Below, in pieces: positions 22,431-31,570 of a DNA stretch of 36,129 bases. The DNA is taken from NCBI GenBank assembly GCA_004556975.1, contig SFFD01000011.1, positions 1 through 36,129 of the forward strand, read 5' to 3'. Both the position numbers and the translations under genes were made by a program. Within the stretch, counting starts at the first letter, position 1; each line of letters starts with the position of its first letter. The DNA is from Oscillospiraceae bacterium. Its GTDB lineage: Bacteria; Bacillota; Clostridia; Oscillospirales; Ruminococcaceae. The notes under the pieces are model-generated. The model had not been told where the DNA came from, did no database searches, and saw nothing but the letters and a program-made list of their open reading frames with translations.

Positions 22431-24458
22431 ATGGAGCTTTCATCACCGATAACGGCATTAAACGGCGTTGGCGCAAAGCGCGCCGCGCTTTATGCGAAGC
22501 TTGGAATAGCGACAGTCGGCGACCTTTTGGAGCATTATCCGCGGCGCTATATTGACCTTACGGGAACCATGAGCATAGCCGACGCAAGCAGCGAACGCCC
22601 CTGTGCCGTGCGCGCAACCGTTACCGCAAAAAGCCCGGTAAAACTCGTTCGGCGCGGGCTTACCGTTGCAAAAGTGCGCGCAACGGATATGCAGCAGGAT
22701 TTGCTTATCACCTTTTTCAACGCAAAATATACGGTAGATTCCCTTGAAACAGGCAAGGAATATATTTTTTTCGGAGATTTTGTGCGAAGAATCGGCGGAG
22801 GAGAGATGAGCTCGCCGACGGTCATTTCAGCGGAAGAAAGAGGATTTATTCCTCAGTACCCGCTGACAGAGGGGCTTTCTTCAAAAATGATAACCGCCCA
22901 GATAAAAACGGCTATTACAGAATGTATTGATTCCGTTCAGGAAACAATGAGCACCGATTTACTCAAAAAGTATTCTCTGTGCTCAAAAAAGGAAGCACTA
23001 TGCTCGATTCATTTTCCAAAGGATGAAAAAAGCCTTGAAGCAGCAAAACGCAGGATTGTTTTTGAGGAGCTTTTTGACTTTTCTCTTGCTATGAGCATAA
23101 CCAAAGGAAAGACCCGAAGCACAGACGGGAAGGTATTTAAAGCGGTGAGCACGAAACCATTTGAAAGCTCTCTTGGCTTCGAGCTTACGGGTGCTCAAAA
23201 AAGAGTAATTGCAGAATGTCAGAAAGATATGAGCACCACAATTCCCATGAACCGACTTATTCAGGGAGATGTCGGCAGCGGAAAAACCGCAGTTGCCGCA
23301 GCATGTATGTACGTTGCAGCGAAAAACGGCTTTCAAAGTGCCATTATGGCTCCGACAGAGGTGCTTGCCGCACAGCATGAAGCAACTTTGAAAAAAATGC
23401 TTTCTCCGTTTGGAATAAAGGTAGGTCTGCTTACGGGTTCTATGAAGCAGAAGGAAAAAAATGCCGTGAAAGCCGCGGTTAAAAGCGGGGAAATTGATGT
23501 TCTTGCCGGAACGCATGCAATAATTCAGGACGACGTGGAATTTGCGCAGCTTGGGCTTATTGTAACGGATGAACAGCACCGCTTTGGCGTACGCCAGCGC
23601 CTTGCATTGAGTCAAAAGGGCGGTGCACCGCACACAATAGTAATGTCAGCAACGCCGATTCCCCGCACTCTTGCCTTTGTGCTTTACGGCGACCTTGATA
23701 TATCAGTTCTTGACGAAATGCCGAAAAACCGCCTTGAGGTAAAAACCTATCTTGTGGGACAGGATATGGAAGAAAGGGTTTTTGCCTTTGTGCGGAAATT
23801 TGCGCACCGGGGACTGCAAAGCTATATTGTGTGCCCGCTTGTGGAAAACGAAGAGGACGGCCTTTCGCTGGAGGCGGCAACCGATCTTGCAAAGCGTATT
23901 GCCGAAAAGGAGCTTTTGGGTTGTCGGATAGGCGTGCTTCACGGCCGTATGCGTCCCGCTGAAAAAGAGAGGGTAATGAGGGAATTTGCCGAAAACAAAA
24001 TTCAGGTGCTTGTTTCTACCACGGTCATTGAAGTAGGAGTGGACGTTCCCAATGCGGTCTGTATGGTTGTTGAGAATGCGGAGCGTTTTGGCTTAAGCCA
24101 GCTTCACCAGCTTCGCGGGCGCGTAGGAAGAGGAAGCGAGCAAAGCTATTGCGTGCTTATTGCAGGAAAAGCAAACGCCGAAACAAAGCGCCGCCTTGAG
24201 GTTGTGGCAAAAACCACGGACGGGTTTAAGGTCGCCGAAGAGGATTTGAAGCTTCGCGGGCCGGGCGACTTTTTCGGTTTTCGCCAAAGCGGGGTTCCCA
24301 TGCTGAAAATGGCGGACATGATGAGCGATATTGCGCTTCTTGAAAGCGCAAAAAACGCCGCTGCGGAGCTTATTGAAAGCGACCCGCTGCTTGAAAGGCC
24401 GGAAAATGCCTCTCTTGCCCTGCGGCTTAACAAGCTTTTAAGCGAAACCGCGCTTTGA
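22431..24458 (+). CDS. recG: ATP-dependent DNA helicase RecG
   Basis: 675 residues, the normal RecG length. The N-terminal wedge/OB domain begins SSPITALNGVGAKRAALYAK and continues with DLLEHYPRRYIDLT. The helicase core has Walker A GDVGSGKT (about 279-286), the DEQH box (VTDEQHRFGVRQR, about 380), SATPIPRT, and the helicase C-terminal motifs VSTTVIEVGVDVP and QLRGRVGRG. RecG remodels stalled replication forks and branch-migrates Holliday junctions. I chose ATG 22431, whose product starts exactly as RecG proteins do; AAAGG lies 10 bases upstream. A TTG at 22413 would add six residues. Confidence 0.97.
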   Translation: MELSSPITALNGVGAKRAALYAKLGIATVGDLLEHYPRRYIDLTGTMSIADASSERPCAVRATVTAKSPVKLVRRGLTVAKVRATDMQQDLLITFFNAKYTVDSLETGKEYIFFGDFVRRIGGGEMSSPTVISAEERGFIPQYPLTEGLSSKMITAQIKTAITECIDSVQETMSTDLLKKYSLCSKKEALCSIHFPKDEKSLEAAKRRIVFEELFDFSLAMSITKGKTRSTDGKVFKAVSTKPFESSLGFELTGAQKRVIAECQKDMSTTIPMNRLIQGDVGSGKTAVAAACMYVAAKNGFQSAIMAPTEVLAAQHEATLKKMLSPFGIKVGLLTGSMKQKEKNAVKAAVKSGEIDVLAGTHAIIQDDVEFAQLGLIVTDEQHRFGVRQRLALSQKGGAPHTIVMSATPIPRTLAFVLYGDLDISVLDEMPKNRLEVKTYLVGQDMEERVFAFVRKFAHRGLQSYIVCPLVENEEDGLSLEAATDLAKRIAEKELLGCRIGVLHGRMRPAEKERVMREFAENKIQVLVSTTVIEVGVDVPNAVCMVVENAERFGLSQLHQLRGRVGRGSEQSYCVLIAGKANAETKRRLEVVAKTTDGFKVAEEDLKLRGPGDFFGFRQSGVPMLKMADMMSDIALLESAKNAAAELIESDPLLERPENASLALRLNKLLSETAL

Positions 24459-24583
24459 ATTCGCTTTTTAACCGTTTCGGAATCTGCGCAATGTCTTTTT
24501 ATATAAGCTTTGAGCATATAGGCGGAATTGAGGAACGGCACGGCAGGCTTTTTTGCTTCATTTCCGCAAAAAGCGGATGGCTA

Positions 24584-24612
24584 TTGCCATACGAAAATAT
24601 TTATTGTATAAT
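24584..24612 (+). promoter_or_regulatory. Promoter of the second ECF S component gene
   Basis: TTGCCA at 24584-24589, a 17-bp spacer and a perfect TATAAT at 24607-24612. The leader of about 80 bases contains a GCGCAG/CTGCGC inverted repeat near 24635-24660, but I recognise no riboswitch. Confidence 0.85.
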
Positions 24613-24701
24613 AATATTTTAACGAAAGTCGTATGCGCAGTGCATAGGAGCAATCTGCGCGCATGACGGCACGCGGTAAAATATATTTTTGGAGAGAGAA
24701 A

Positions 24702-25328
24702 ATGAAGGGAAGAAAAAACACATCTGATCTTATTAAAATGGCGCTTTTTGTCGCCATAATTATTTTGCTTTCGGTAACGCCGCTTGGATATATCCATCTT
24801 GGAGTTATTAACGCCACCACTATCCAGATTCCGGCTATAATCGGCGCCATTCTTTTCGGATGGAAAAAAGGCGCTTTTCTCGGGGGAGTATTCGGCATAA
24901 CAAGTATGATAAAGAATACTTTTCAGCCAAACGCCACATCGTTTGTATTTTCGCCCTTTGTTCCGGTTTTCGGCAGGGACGAAGGCAGCTTGCTTGCCTT
25001 GGTGGTATGCCTTGTGCCGCGAATTATGATAGGCGTCGTTTCCGGACTTCTTTTCATGGCACTTTCAAAAACGAAGATAAGCAAGACATTTTCTGCGGGA
25101 ATATGCGGCTTTTGCGGCGCTATGACAAATACCGTACTTGTTATGGGCGGCATATATTTGTTTTTCGGAAGAAGCTATTCGGCGGCAAAAGAACAGGCGT
25201 ATGAAGCGCTTATAGGTACGGTTATGGCAACCATAACCGGAATAGGAATTACCGAAGCACTTGTTTCCGCGGTGATAAGCGCCGCGGTTTGCATACCGCT
25301 TTTTAAATATCTAAGCAAAAACGCATAA
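24702..25328 (+). CDS. ECF transporter S component, vitamin uptake
   Basis: 208 residues with about six membrane spans. After a basic N terminus come IKMALFVAIIILLSV, PLGYIHLGVINATTIQIPAI, FGWKKGAFLGGVFGITSMI, TSFVFSPFVPVFG and CLVPRIMIGVVSGLLF. The GVINATTIQIPAIIGAILFG and TSFVFSPF blocks are typical of one ECF S subfamily that I associate loosely with pantothenate-type ligands; that ligand is a guess. ATG 24702 has GGAGAG 6 bases upstream; the longer frame from 24663 has no ribosome site. No EcfA or EcfT is nearby, so it must use a shared energy module. Confidence 0.87.
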   Translation: MKGRKNTSDLIKMALFVAIIILLSVTPLGYIHLGVINATTIQIPAIIGAILFGWKKGAFLGGVFGITSMIKNTFQPNATSFVFSPFVPVFGRDEGSLLALVVCLVPRIMIGVVSGLLFMALSKTKISKTFSAGICGFCGAMTNTVLVMGGIYLFFGRSYSAAKEQAYEALIGTVMATITGIGITEALVSAVISAAVCIPLFKYLSKNA

Positions 25329-25361
25329 ACAAACGGCAAAAACAGGAAAGGAGCAGGCACT

Positions 25362-26537
25362 ATGGCAAAAAAAGAAGAAAACGAGTTTTCTGCGGCAAGA
25401 AAAAAGCGCCGTTTTAAAATCGCAATGCTTCGCACAAAAAAATTTATCGGCGCAGTGCTTGCCTTTGCAATAATATGTTGCGCGGTTTTTCTTTTTGTTA
25501 AAGAGGATATAGCGGGAATTATCGGAGACAGAATCGCCGCGGCGTCTTCCTCCGGCGCTTCAATGCCGGTAGAGATTGCCGGAACTTCTGTAAAGGACAT
25601 GTTTTCCATAGGCGACAATGTCGGGGTGCTTACCGACGGCAACGCTGTTCTTTATGCCAAAAACGGAAAGCGCCTTCTTTCCTATACTCACGGAATGACA
25701 GACCCGGTTATAAAGGCGGCAGGGCGGCGCTTTCTTCTTTATGACCGCGGCGGAACAAAGCTTGTGGTTCGTATGAGGGATAAGGTGCTTTTTGAAAAGG
25801 AATTTGAATACAAAATAATAAGCGCAAATATTTCTTCCGACGGGTGGATTACGGTTGTAACAGCTGCCCAGCGCTATGCTTCGCAGCTTCATGTATGGAA
25901 TTCTTCCTATGACGAAGAGATATTCACATGGTCGTCTTCCGCCGAGTATATCATTTGCAGCACGGCGGATTCAAAAAGCAAAACCGTGGCTGCGGCCACT
26001 CTTTCGGCAAATGCCTCCGGTCAGATGGTCACCACGGTGCATATTTTTACCACAGAAGCGGCGGTGGAGATTGGCAAAAAGGATTTCAGCGGCGAAGCGG
26101 CGGTCAGCATTGAATATAACGCAAACGGAAATATAAAACTTATTTGTGATTCGATGGCGGCGGTTCTGGACCGCAGCGCAAATGTGCTCGGCCGATTTGA
26201 TTTTGACCGCAGGCTTATAAGCTGCGTGAATGTTCCGGGTTCTTTCGGGATGGCGCTTATATTTGACAGATATACCGAAGCCAGAGCAACGGACGTTACC
26301 TTTATCGGCAACCGCGGCGAGGAACTTAAAACCGTTTCGCTGAGCGGAAAATTTTTGTGTGCAAACGGAAACTCGTCCGGAACGGCGCTTTATTGTGACG
26401 GAGTAGTCAGCGTGTTTGACTATTCGGGAAACAAAACCGCAACCCTTTCTTCCGAACAGGACGCGCTGCTTATTCTTTTGACGAAAGAAAATGTTTTTGC
26501 GGTAACAAGGGACGAAATCTGCGAAATTAAAAAATAA
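25362..26537 (+). CDS. DUF5711-like membrane-anchored beta-propeller protein
   Basis: 391 residues. A charged N terminus (about 1-25) is followed by one membrane span (AVLAFAIICCAVFLFV, about 30-46). The rest is predicted outside the cell and made of repeated short beta units such as NAVLYAKNGKRLLSY, RDKVLFEKEFEYKI, WNSSYDEEIFTWSS and GVVSVFDYSGNKTATL, as in propeller-like domains. I believe this is the clostridial DUF5711 family, function unknown. The ATG at 25362 follows AAAGGAG by 8 bases. The same strand continues with cvpA-like and clpE-like genes, an arrangement suggestive of cell-envelope upkeep. Confidence 0.75.
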   Translation: MAKKEENEFSAARKKRRFKIAMLRTKKFIGAVLAFAIICCAVFLFVKEDIAGIIGDRIAAASSSGASMPVEIAGTSVKDMFSIGDNVGVLTDGNAVLYAKNGKRLLSYTHGMTDPVIKAAGRRFLLYDRGGTKLVVRMRDKVLFEKEFEYKIISANISSDGWITVVTAAQRYASQLHVWNSSYDEEIFTWSSSAEYIICSTADSKSKTVAAATLSANASGQMVTTVHIFTTEAAVEIGKKDFSGEAAVSIEYNANGNIKLICDSMAAVLDRSANVLGRFDFDRRLISCVNVPGSFGMALIFDRYTEARATDVTFIGNRGEELKTVSLSGKFLCANGNSSGTALYCDGVVSVFDYSGNKTATLSSEQDALLILLTKENVFAVTRDEICEIKK

Positions 26538-26540
26538 TTC

Positions 26541-26558
26541 CGTTTTTTATAAAAAACG
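26541..26558. repeat. Perfect 18-bp AT-rich palindrome
   Basis: CGTTTTTTATAAAAAACG reads the same on both strands. It lies just after the DUF5711-like stop and could act as a weak terminator. A possible TTGAAA -35 follows at 26561. Confidence 0.6.
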
Positions 26559-26680
26559 TATTGAAATATGACGAAGAATACCGAAATAATCTGAAAATCG
26601 CTCATATAAAAATAACATGAGTTTTATTTCGGATTAAAACGGGAATGTTAATTGCACGCCTTTGGAAAGGAGTGATTGAT

Positions 26681-27385
26681 TTGAACAGCTGGGTGCCTTT
26701 TATATATGACGCTGCTGCGGTACTGATGATTTTATTCTGTATGGCGCGCGGCGCAAAGGACGGCTTTGCCAAAACGTTTGTGCAAACCGTCGGAATGGTG
26801 GTTTCGGTTGCGGCGGCGCTTTATATAAGCAGAATCTGCGCCTCGCTTATCTATACTACGGCAATTCAGCCGGGGCTTTTATCAACCATACAAAATTCCA
26901 TAGAAAATGCGGTGGATACAGAAAGCGTGGTTGACGGACTTAAAAGCGCAATATCGGGAATTCCCGCGCTTTCAGCCGTATTTTTTGATTTCAGCGGAGT
27001 GGAAAATACGCTTGACGGCGCTGTGAACCTTGAAAGCTCAAAAATAGCTTCAATAGTGGAATCAAACGTAATTCGCCCGGTGATAGAACCGCTTTTGCAA
27101 ACGGTAATTTTTATAGCTTCGCTGATAATTCTGTTTTTTGTCGTAACGCTTTTGGCAAAAGGCTCGCGAAGCTTCAATCGTGTTCCGGTAATCGGCGGAA
27201 TCAACGGCTTTTTGGGCGCAGTTATGGGAATTATAAACGGCGGAGTTCTGCTTTGTGCGGTTGCCGCGGTGATAAGCCTTATAATTTCAGCAAAGGGAGA
27301 ATCACAATACCTTTCTTCCGATATAATTGCAAATACATATCTTTTTAAATGGATATATAACGCCGTAACAGGCGGTCTTAAATAA
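26681..27385 (+). CDS. CvpA family membrane protein
   Basis: 234 residues with about four membrane spans. The opening YDAAAVLMILFCMARGAKDGF and the late PVIGGINGFLGAVMGIINGG are the CvpA family marks (colicin V production protein type). Between them lies an extended soluble stretch (about 55-120) absent from short CvpA proteins. Members are thought to act in envelope homeostasis or secretion; the exact role is unknown. I chose TTG at 26681 because AAAGGAGTG lies 6 bases upstream. The ATG at 26645 lies before that site, and the in-frame GTG at 26672 is inside it. Confidence 0.85.
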   Translation: MNSWVPFIYDAAAVLMILFCMARGAKDGFAKTFVQTVGMVVSVAAALYISRICASLIYTTAIQPGLLSTIQNSIENAVDTESVVDGLKSAISGIPALSAVFFDFSGVENTLDGAVNLESSKIASIVESNVIRPVIEPLLQTVIFIASLIILFFVVTLLAKGSRSFNRVPVIGGINGFLGAVMGIINGGVLLCAVAAVISLIISAKGESQYLSSDIIANTYLFKWIYNAVTGGLK

Positions 27386-27426
27386 ACCGGCGCGAAAAAG
27401 CGCCGTACCCCACTGGAGGATTTTTA

Positions 27427-29748
27427 ATGAACAGTATGCTTTGTTCAAGATGCAAAAAAAGAATGGCCGTGGTTTTTGTTTCCCGAATGGAAGGCGACAA
27501 AACCTATAATGAGGGACTTTGCCTTCAATGCGCAAAGGAACTTGGCATAAAGCCCGTAGAGGATCTTATGACCAAAATGGGCATTACCGGTGACGAGCTG
27601 GACGCCCTGAACGAACAGCTTATGAACCCGGAGGAAATGGATGACGAAAGCTTTGAAATGGGGGGCGCGGCTCCTTTGCCGTTTCTCAACAGCATTTTCG
27701 GCGGCGCGCCTTCGGAGGAGGGCGGCGAAGCCGCAGGCAAAGGCACCGAGCAGAAAAAAGGCGGCGCAAAGCAGCAAAAAGGCAAAGCGCCGGAAAGAAA
27801 ATTTCTTAACCTTTATTGCGAAGATCTTACAGCAAAGGCACGCCGCGGCGGCTTTGACCCGATTGTCGGGCGCAACAGAGAAATTGACCGCGTTATCCAG
27901 ATTTTGTGCCGCCGCACAAAGAATAACCCCTGCCTTATAGGCGAACCGGGCGTTGGCAAAACCGCCATTGCAGAGGGAATTGCCCAGCGCATTGCGGCGG
28001 GCAACGTTGCCGCAAAGCTTGCGGATAAGGAGCTTTGGCTGCTTGACCTTACCGCACTTGTCGCCGGAACGCAGTTCCGCGGTCAGTTTGAAAGCAGGGT
28101 AAAAGGTCTTGTTGACGAGGTAAAGCGCGAAGGCAACATAATTCTTTTTATTGATGAGCTGCATAACCTTGTGGGAACGGGTGAAGCGGAAGGAAGCATG
28201 AACGCCGCCAATATCTTAAAGCCCGCGCTTTCACGGGGAGAAATTCAGGTAATCGGCGCCACAACATTCAGCGAATACCGACAGCATATTGAAAAAGACG
28301 CTGCTCTTGAGCGCCGCTTTCAGCCGGTTACCGTGGAAGAACCCGGCATTGCGGACAGCGTGCAGATTCTTAAAGGAATTGCCCCTAACTATGAAAAATT
28401 CCACCATGTAAAAATAAGCGACGAACTTATTGAAAGCTGCGTTCGCCTTTCTGAAAGATATATAAACGACCGTTTTCTGCCGGATAAGGCAATTGACCTT
28501 TTGGATGAAGCCTGTTCCTGCGCCGCCCTTGCCGACAAGGAGCTTGAGGAGTATGAGATAAGCGGCCAGAAGCTTCGTGCCGTTCAGGACAAAATTGACG
28601 CGCTTCAGCAGGAGGAAACCGTCGACTATGAAGAGCTTGCCACTGCAAAGGCAGAGGCGCTTCAGCTTGAAATGCAGCACAACCGGCTTGAGCCTGCGGC
28701 ACTTGCCGCAGAGGTGAAAAGCCGCGATATTGCAAAGGTAATTGAACTTTGGACGGGAATTCCCGCAAGCAAGGTTGAGGAAGGCGACCTTAAAAAGCTT
28801 GGCAAGCTTGAAAGCGTGCTCAAGCAGCATGTAATAGGTCAGGATAAAGCCTGCGAGCTTGTGGCAGCGGCGGTGCGCCGCTCCCGCGTGCAGATTTCCG
28901 CACGCCGCCGTCCGGCAAGCTTTATTTTCGTGGGTCCCACCGGCGTGGGCAAAACGGAGCTTGTAAAGGTTCTGGCAAACGAGATGTTCCAGGGAACGGA
29001 CCCGCTTATTCGTCTTGATATGTCTGAATTTATGGAAAAATTCGCCGTGTCAAGAATTGTAGGTTCGCCGCCCGGCTATGTCGGCTACGACGAAGCGGGT
29101 CAGCTTACCGAAAAGGTGCGCAGAAAACCGTATTCAGTAATTCTTTTTGACGAAATAGAAAAGGCGCACCCGGATGTTATGAACATTTTGCTGCAGATTC
29201 TTGATGAAGGCAAAATTGCCGATTCTCACGGCAGAGTTGTTTCATTCGCAAATACCGTTATTATCATGACCTCCAACGCGGGCAGTGAAAACAGAGAAAA
29301 AGCCCTCGGATTCGGAAAAGACAGCTATACCCTTGAATCTGAAAAGGTTTATAAAGCGCTTTCACAGTTCCTGCGTCCGGAATTCCTCGGAAGAGTTGAC
29401 GAAATCGTGGTGTTCCACGACCTTACAAAACCCGACTTTGAAAAAATAGCTGCGCTTCGTATCAACGAGCTGCGCGAGCCGCTTTCGGAAAAAGGCATAT
29501 CCCTTTCCTATGACAGCGCCGCTCTCGGCGCCATCGCCGAAAAATCCTTTGGCAAAAAAGGCGGCGCAAGGGATCTTGTTCGGGTAATACGCAAAGATAT
29601 AGAAGACAGGGTTTGCGAACTTATGGTGGAAAATGCCGACAAAAAGCTGGAGGCAGTCACCGTCACCGCCGAAAACGGCGAAATTGTTGTAAAGCCTGCG
29701 TTTAAAACACCGGAGCTTCCCGAAGGGAATACTGAAAAGAATGACTGA
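27427..29748 (+). CDS. clpE: ClpE-like AAA+ unfoldase with N-terminal zinc finger
   Basis: 773 residues. The N terminus is a CxxC-22-CxxC zinc finger (Cys6, Cys9, Cys32, Cys35), as in ClpE, followed by a Gly/Lys/Gln-rich linker (about 78-125) in place of a Clp N domain. AAA-1 has Walker A GEPGVGKT (about 173-180) and the IILFIDELHNLVGTGEAEG region. A short coiled M-like segment comes next (about 375-425). AAA-2 has GPTGVGKTEL (about 503) and ILFDEIEKAHPDV. LGF at 627-629 fits the ClpP-docking tripeptide, so it probably feeds substrates to ClpP for degradation. ATG 27427 has GGAGGA 6 bases upstream. I see no CtsR-type operator. It overlaps the DUF2974 gene by 8 bp. Confidence 0.9.
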   Translation: MNSMLCSRCKKRMAVVFVSRMEGDKTYNEGLCLQCAKELGIKPVEDLMTKMGITGDELDALNEQLMNPEEMDDESFEMGGAAPLPFLNSIFGGAPSEEGGEAAGKGTEQKKGGAKQQKGKAPERKFLNLYCEDLTAKARRGGFDPIVGRNREIDRVIQILCRRTKNNPCLIGEPGVGKTAIAEGIAQRIAAGNVAAKLADKELWLLDLTALVAGTQFRGQFESRVKGLVDEVKREGNIILFIDELHNLVGTGEAEGSMNAANILKPALSRGEIQVIGATTFSEYRQHIEKDAALERRFQPVTVEEPGIADSVQILKGIAPNYEKFHHVKISDELIESCVRLSERYINDRFLPDKAIDLLDEACSCAALADKELEEYEISGQKLRAVQDKIDALQQEETVDYEELATAKAEALQLEMQHNRLEPAALAAEVKSRDIAKVIELWTGIPASKVEEGDLKKLGKLESVLKQHVIGQDKACELVAAAVRRSRVQISARRRPASFIFVGPTGVGKTELVKVLANEMFQGTDPLIRLDMSEFMEKFAVSRIVGSPPGYVGYDEAGQLTEKVRRKPYSVILFDEIEKAHPDVMNILLQILDEGKIADSHGRVVSFANTVIIMTSNAGSENREKALGFGKDSYTLESEKVYKALSQFLRPEFLGRVDEIVVFHDLTKPDFEKIAALRINELREPLSEKGISLSYDSAALGAIAEKSFGKKGGARDLVRVIRKDIEDRVCELMVENADKKLEAVTVTAENGEIVVKPAFKTPELPEGNTEKND

Positions 29749-30841
29749 CAGCATTTTTGATTATATAAATTGGCGCGGCGACCTTTCCTTCCGCCAAAGC
29801 TCTTTTAACGAAGTGGACGGCGCAATTCTTGCAAAGCTTTCATATATTCCTTTTGAAAAAGTGCTGGAGCAGGGTTCACCCGAAGCTGTAAGCATTGCGG
29901 ATGCGGCAAAGAAGCTTTTTGCTCTTCCGAATATAGAAGGTGCATTTATGCGCAAGGAGGATTCGCCCTTGCTTTCCGCTCTTGCGGAAAGCCCGCGCTT
30001 TCGCAATATGGGCATTTTTAACTGCGTAAACCGCTTTGACCCAGAAAGTCAGACGCAGTTTTACGCCATAACAATCCGCCTGAGCGAAAGTAAAATTTAT
30101 GTTGCTTTCCGCGGAACGGATAACACCCTCGTAGGCTGGAAAGAGGACTTTAATATGTGCTTTGTGTGTCCCGTGCCGGCCCAGCGTCTTGCGGTTGAGT
30201 ATCTTGAGGGCACGGCGCGCGACAGCGTGGGAAGAATAATAGTCGGCGGACATTCCAAGGGAGGAAATCTTGCGGTTTACGCTGCGGCATTCTGCAATTC
30301 CGTCGCGCAGAAAAGAGTCCAGGCAGTATACAATTATGACGGCCCGGGCTTTGATGACAAGGTGCTTTCAACAGCGGGTTACAAAAGTATTTGCGGGCGC
30401 GTGAATACTTTTGTACCGCAGTCTTCGATTATAGGTATGCTTCTTGGACACGAGGAAAAGTATACCATTGTGCACAGCTATCAAAACGGAATTTTGCAGC
30501 ACGACCTTTGCTCCTGGAAGGTGGCGCAGAACAGGTTCTGCAACCTTGAAACTGTGGATAACAGCAGCAGATTCATTGACGATACCCTTAAAACATGGCT
30601 TTCTGAAATGAATTATGAGGAGCGGGAAAAGTTTGTGGACGGGGTTTATTCCGTTATATGTGAAACGCACATCAACAGCATCCGTGAAATGAGCAGCAGA
30701 CGCCTTGCAAATCTTCGCACCGTTATTAAGTCCACTCAAAAGCTTGATGACGAAACCCGCGAAGCGGTTTTGAAAGCCTTGCGGCTGCTTGTAAAAAGCA
30801 CCAAGGCAAGCCTTGTGCGAATGATTGAAAACAGAGAATAA
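29741..30841 (+). CDS. DUF2974 (Mbeg1-like) alpha/beta hydrolase
   Basis: 366 residues. The opening IFDYINWRGDLSFRQSSFNEVDG is the DUF2974 start, and IYVAFRGTDNTLVGWKEDF is the oxyanion strand region. The nucleophile elbow GHSKGGN puts the likely catalytic Ser at 172. NYDGPGFD and the late FVPQSSIIGMLLGH complete the family pattern. It is probably a cytoplasmic lipase- or esterase-like hydrolase of unknown substrate. The start overlaps the clpE-like stop by 8 bp, so it is co-translated. A strong terminator follows immediately. Confidence 0.9.
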   Translation: MTDSIFDYINWRGDLSFRQSSFNEVDGAILAKLSYIPFEKVLEQGSPEAVSIADAAKKLFALPNIEGAFMRKEDSPLLSALAESPRFRNMGIFNCVNRFDPESQTQFYAITIRLSESKIYVAFRGTDNTLVGWKEDFNMCFVCPVPAQRLAVEYLEGTARDSVGRIIVGGHSKGGNLAVYAAAFCNSVAQKRVQAVYNYDGPGFDDKVLSTAGYKSICGRVNTFVPQSSIIGMLLGHEEKYTIVHSYQNGILQHDLCSWKVAQNRFCNLETVDNSSRFIDDTLKTWLSEMNYEEREKFVDGVYSVICETHINSIREMSSRRLANLRTVIKSTQKLDDETREAVLKALRLLVKSTKASLVRMIENRE

Positions 30842-30844
30842 AAG

Positions 30845-30876
30845 AAAAAGGCTTTCTCAAAAGAGAAAGCCTTTTT
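30845..30876. terminator. Bidirectional terminator
   Basis: A perfect 14-bp inverted repeat (30845-30858 with 30863-30876), an AAAA loop, and A and T runs at its ends. It ends the DUF2974 transcript and the convergent YcxB transcript. Confidence 0.93.
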
Positions 30877-30899
30877 AACATTGCAAAAATAAATGGCGC

Positions 30900-31409
30900 T
30901 TATTTAAATTTGATTTTCGGGTTCTTTTCGGTAAGCAAAGCCTTGCACTGTTCCCAGTCGCCTTCGGTGAAACAATCTTTATAAAGGCAGATAACCCCGC
31001 CGCCGCGAAGACAAAGCGTTACGGAATTTTCTTTCTCTCTTGCGGAAATAATACTGGAATAGGGGATTTCCATATTGGAATCGCTTCCGAATCCGTCGTC
31101 AACACAGAAAAGCTCGTCCATAAAGCTTATGCTGCGTTTCCATTCGCCGTTTTCTGTGACGGAAAGAATGCTTTTATACTGCCGTGCCGCCGTGACGGCA
31201 TTTTTAAAGAAAGCCATGTAAATGCAGCATATAAACGCGCCGATATAAAAAAGTGAGTATGCTTCAAAAGGATGCGTGAGCACCATAAGAACAGAAAGCG
31301 CCGCAAGTGAGCAGAATGAAATGCAAAGGGCAAGCCCCCGCCCGTGAAAGCCGGATTCGGTAAGCCAGCTTTGGTACATTTTTTTGGTAACAGCATATTC
31401 GTTTTTCAT
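30900..31409 (-). CDS. YcxB family protein
   Basis: 169 residues. An N-terminal cytoplasmic part is followed by two membrane spans (LALCISFCSLAALSVLMVL and YSLFYIGAFICCIYMAFF). A small soluble C-terminal domain of beta strands then contains SFMDELFCVDD, IPYSSIISARE, VTLCLRGGGVICLYKD and FTEGDWEQCKALL. This is the YcxB-like arrangement, function unknown. I start it at ATG 31409, where GGAGGG lies 7 bases upstream; the longer open frame to 31562 has no ribosome site. A perfect TATAAT on the minus strand (31520-31515) may be its -10, with no clear -35. Confidence 0.8.
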   Translation of the reverse strand: MKNEYAVTKKMYQSWLTESGFHGRGLALCISFCSLAALSVLMVLTHPFEAYSLFYIGAFICCIYMAFFKNAVTAARQYKSILSVTENGEWKRSISFMDELFCVDDGFGSDSNMEIPYSSIISAREKENSVTLCLRGGGVICLYKDCFTEGDWEQCKALLTEKNPKIKFK

Positions 31410-31570
31410 AAAGGCCCTCCAATAAATGTGATTGCAATGCGGAAAATATCTTTTGAGCACGGATATGCGCCAAAATGAGCACGCCTTTTGCCTAAAAAAA
31501 TTCGAGCATTGTTTATTATATAAAAATAAGCATATCAGAAAAATATTAATAAATCTACACAAAGCTGCCG

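Noticed and set aside
24491..24622. A 43-codon open frame after recG starting MSFYISFEHIGG
   Set aside because: No ribosome site before its ATG, no family resemblance, and it runs through the promoter of the next gene (24584-24612). Probably chance.
24613..24701. Vitamin riboswitch ahead of the second ECF S component
   Set aside because: The leader is only about 80 bases and has one simple inverted repeat; no known riboswitch core was recognised.
30900..31562. N-terminal extension of the YcxB-like gene to 31562
   Set aside because: The added 51 residues have no upstream ribosome site, whereas ATG 31409 has a perfect one. The extension also covers the likely promoter.
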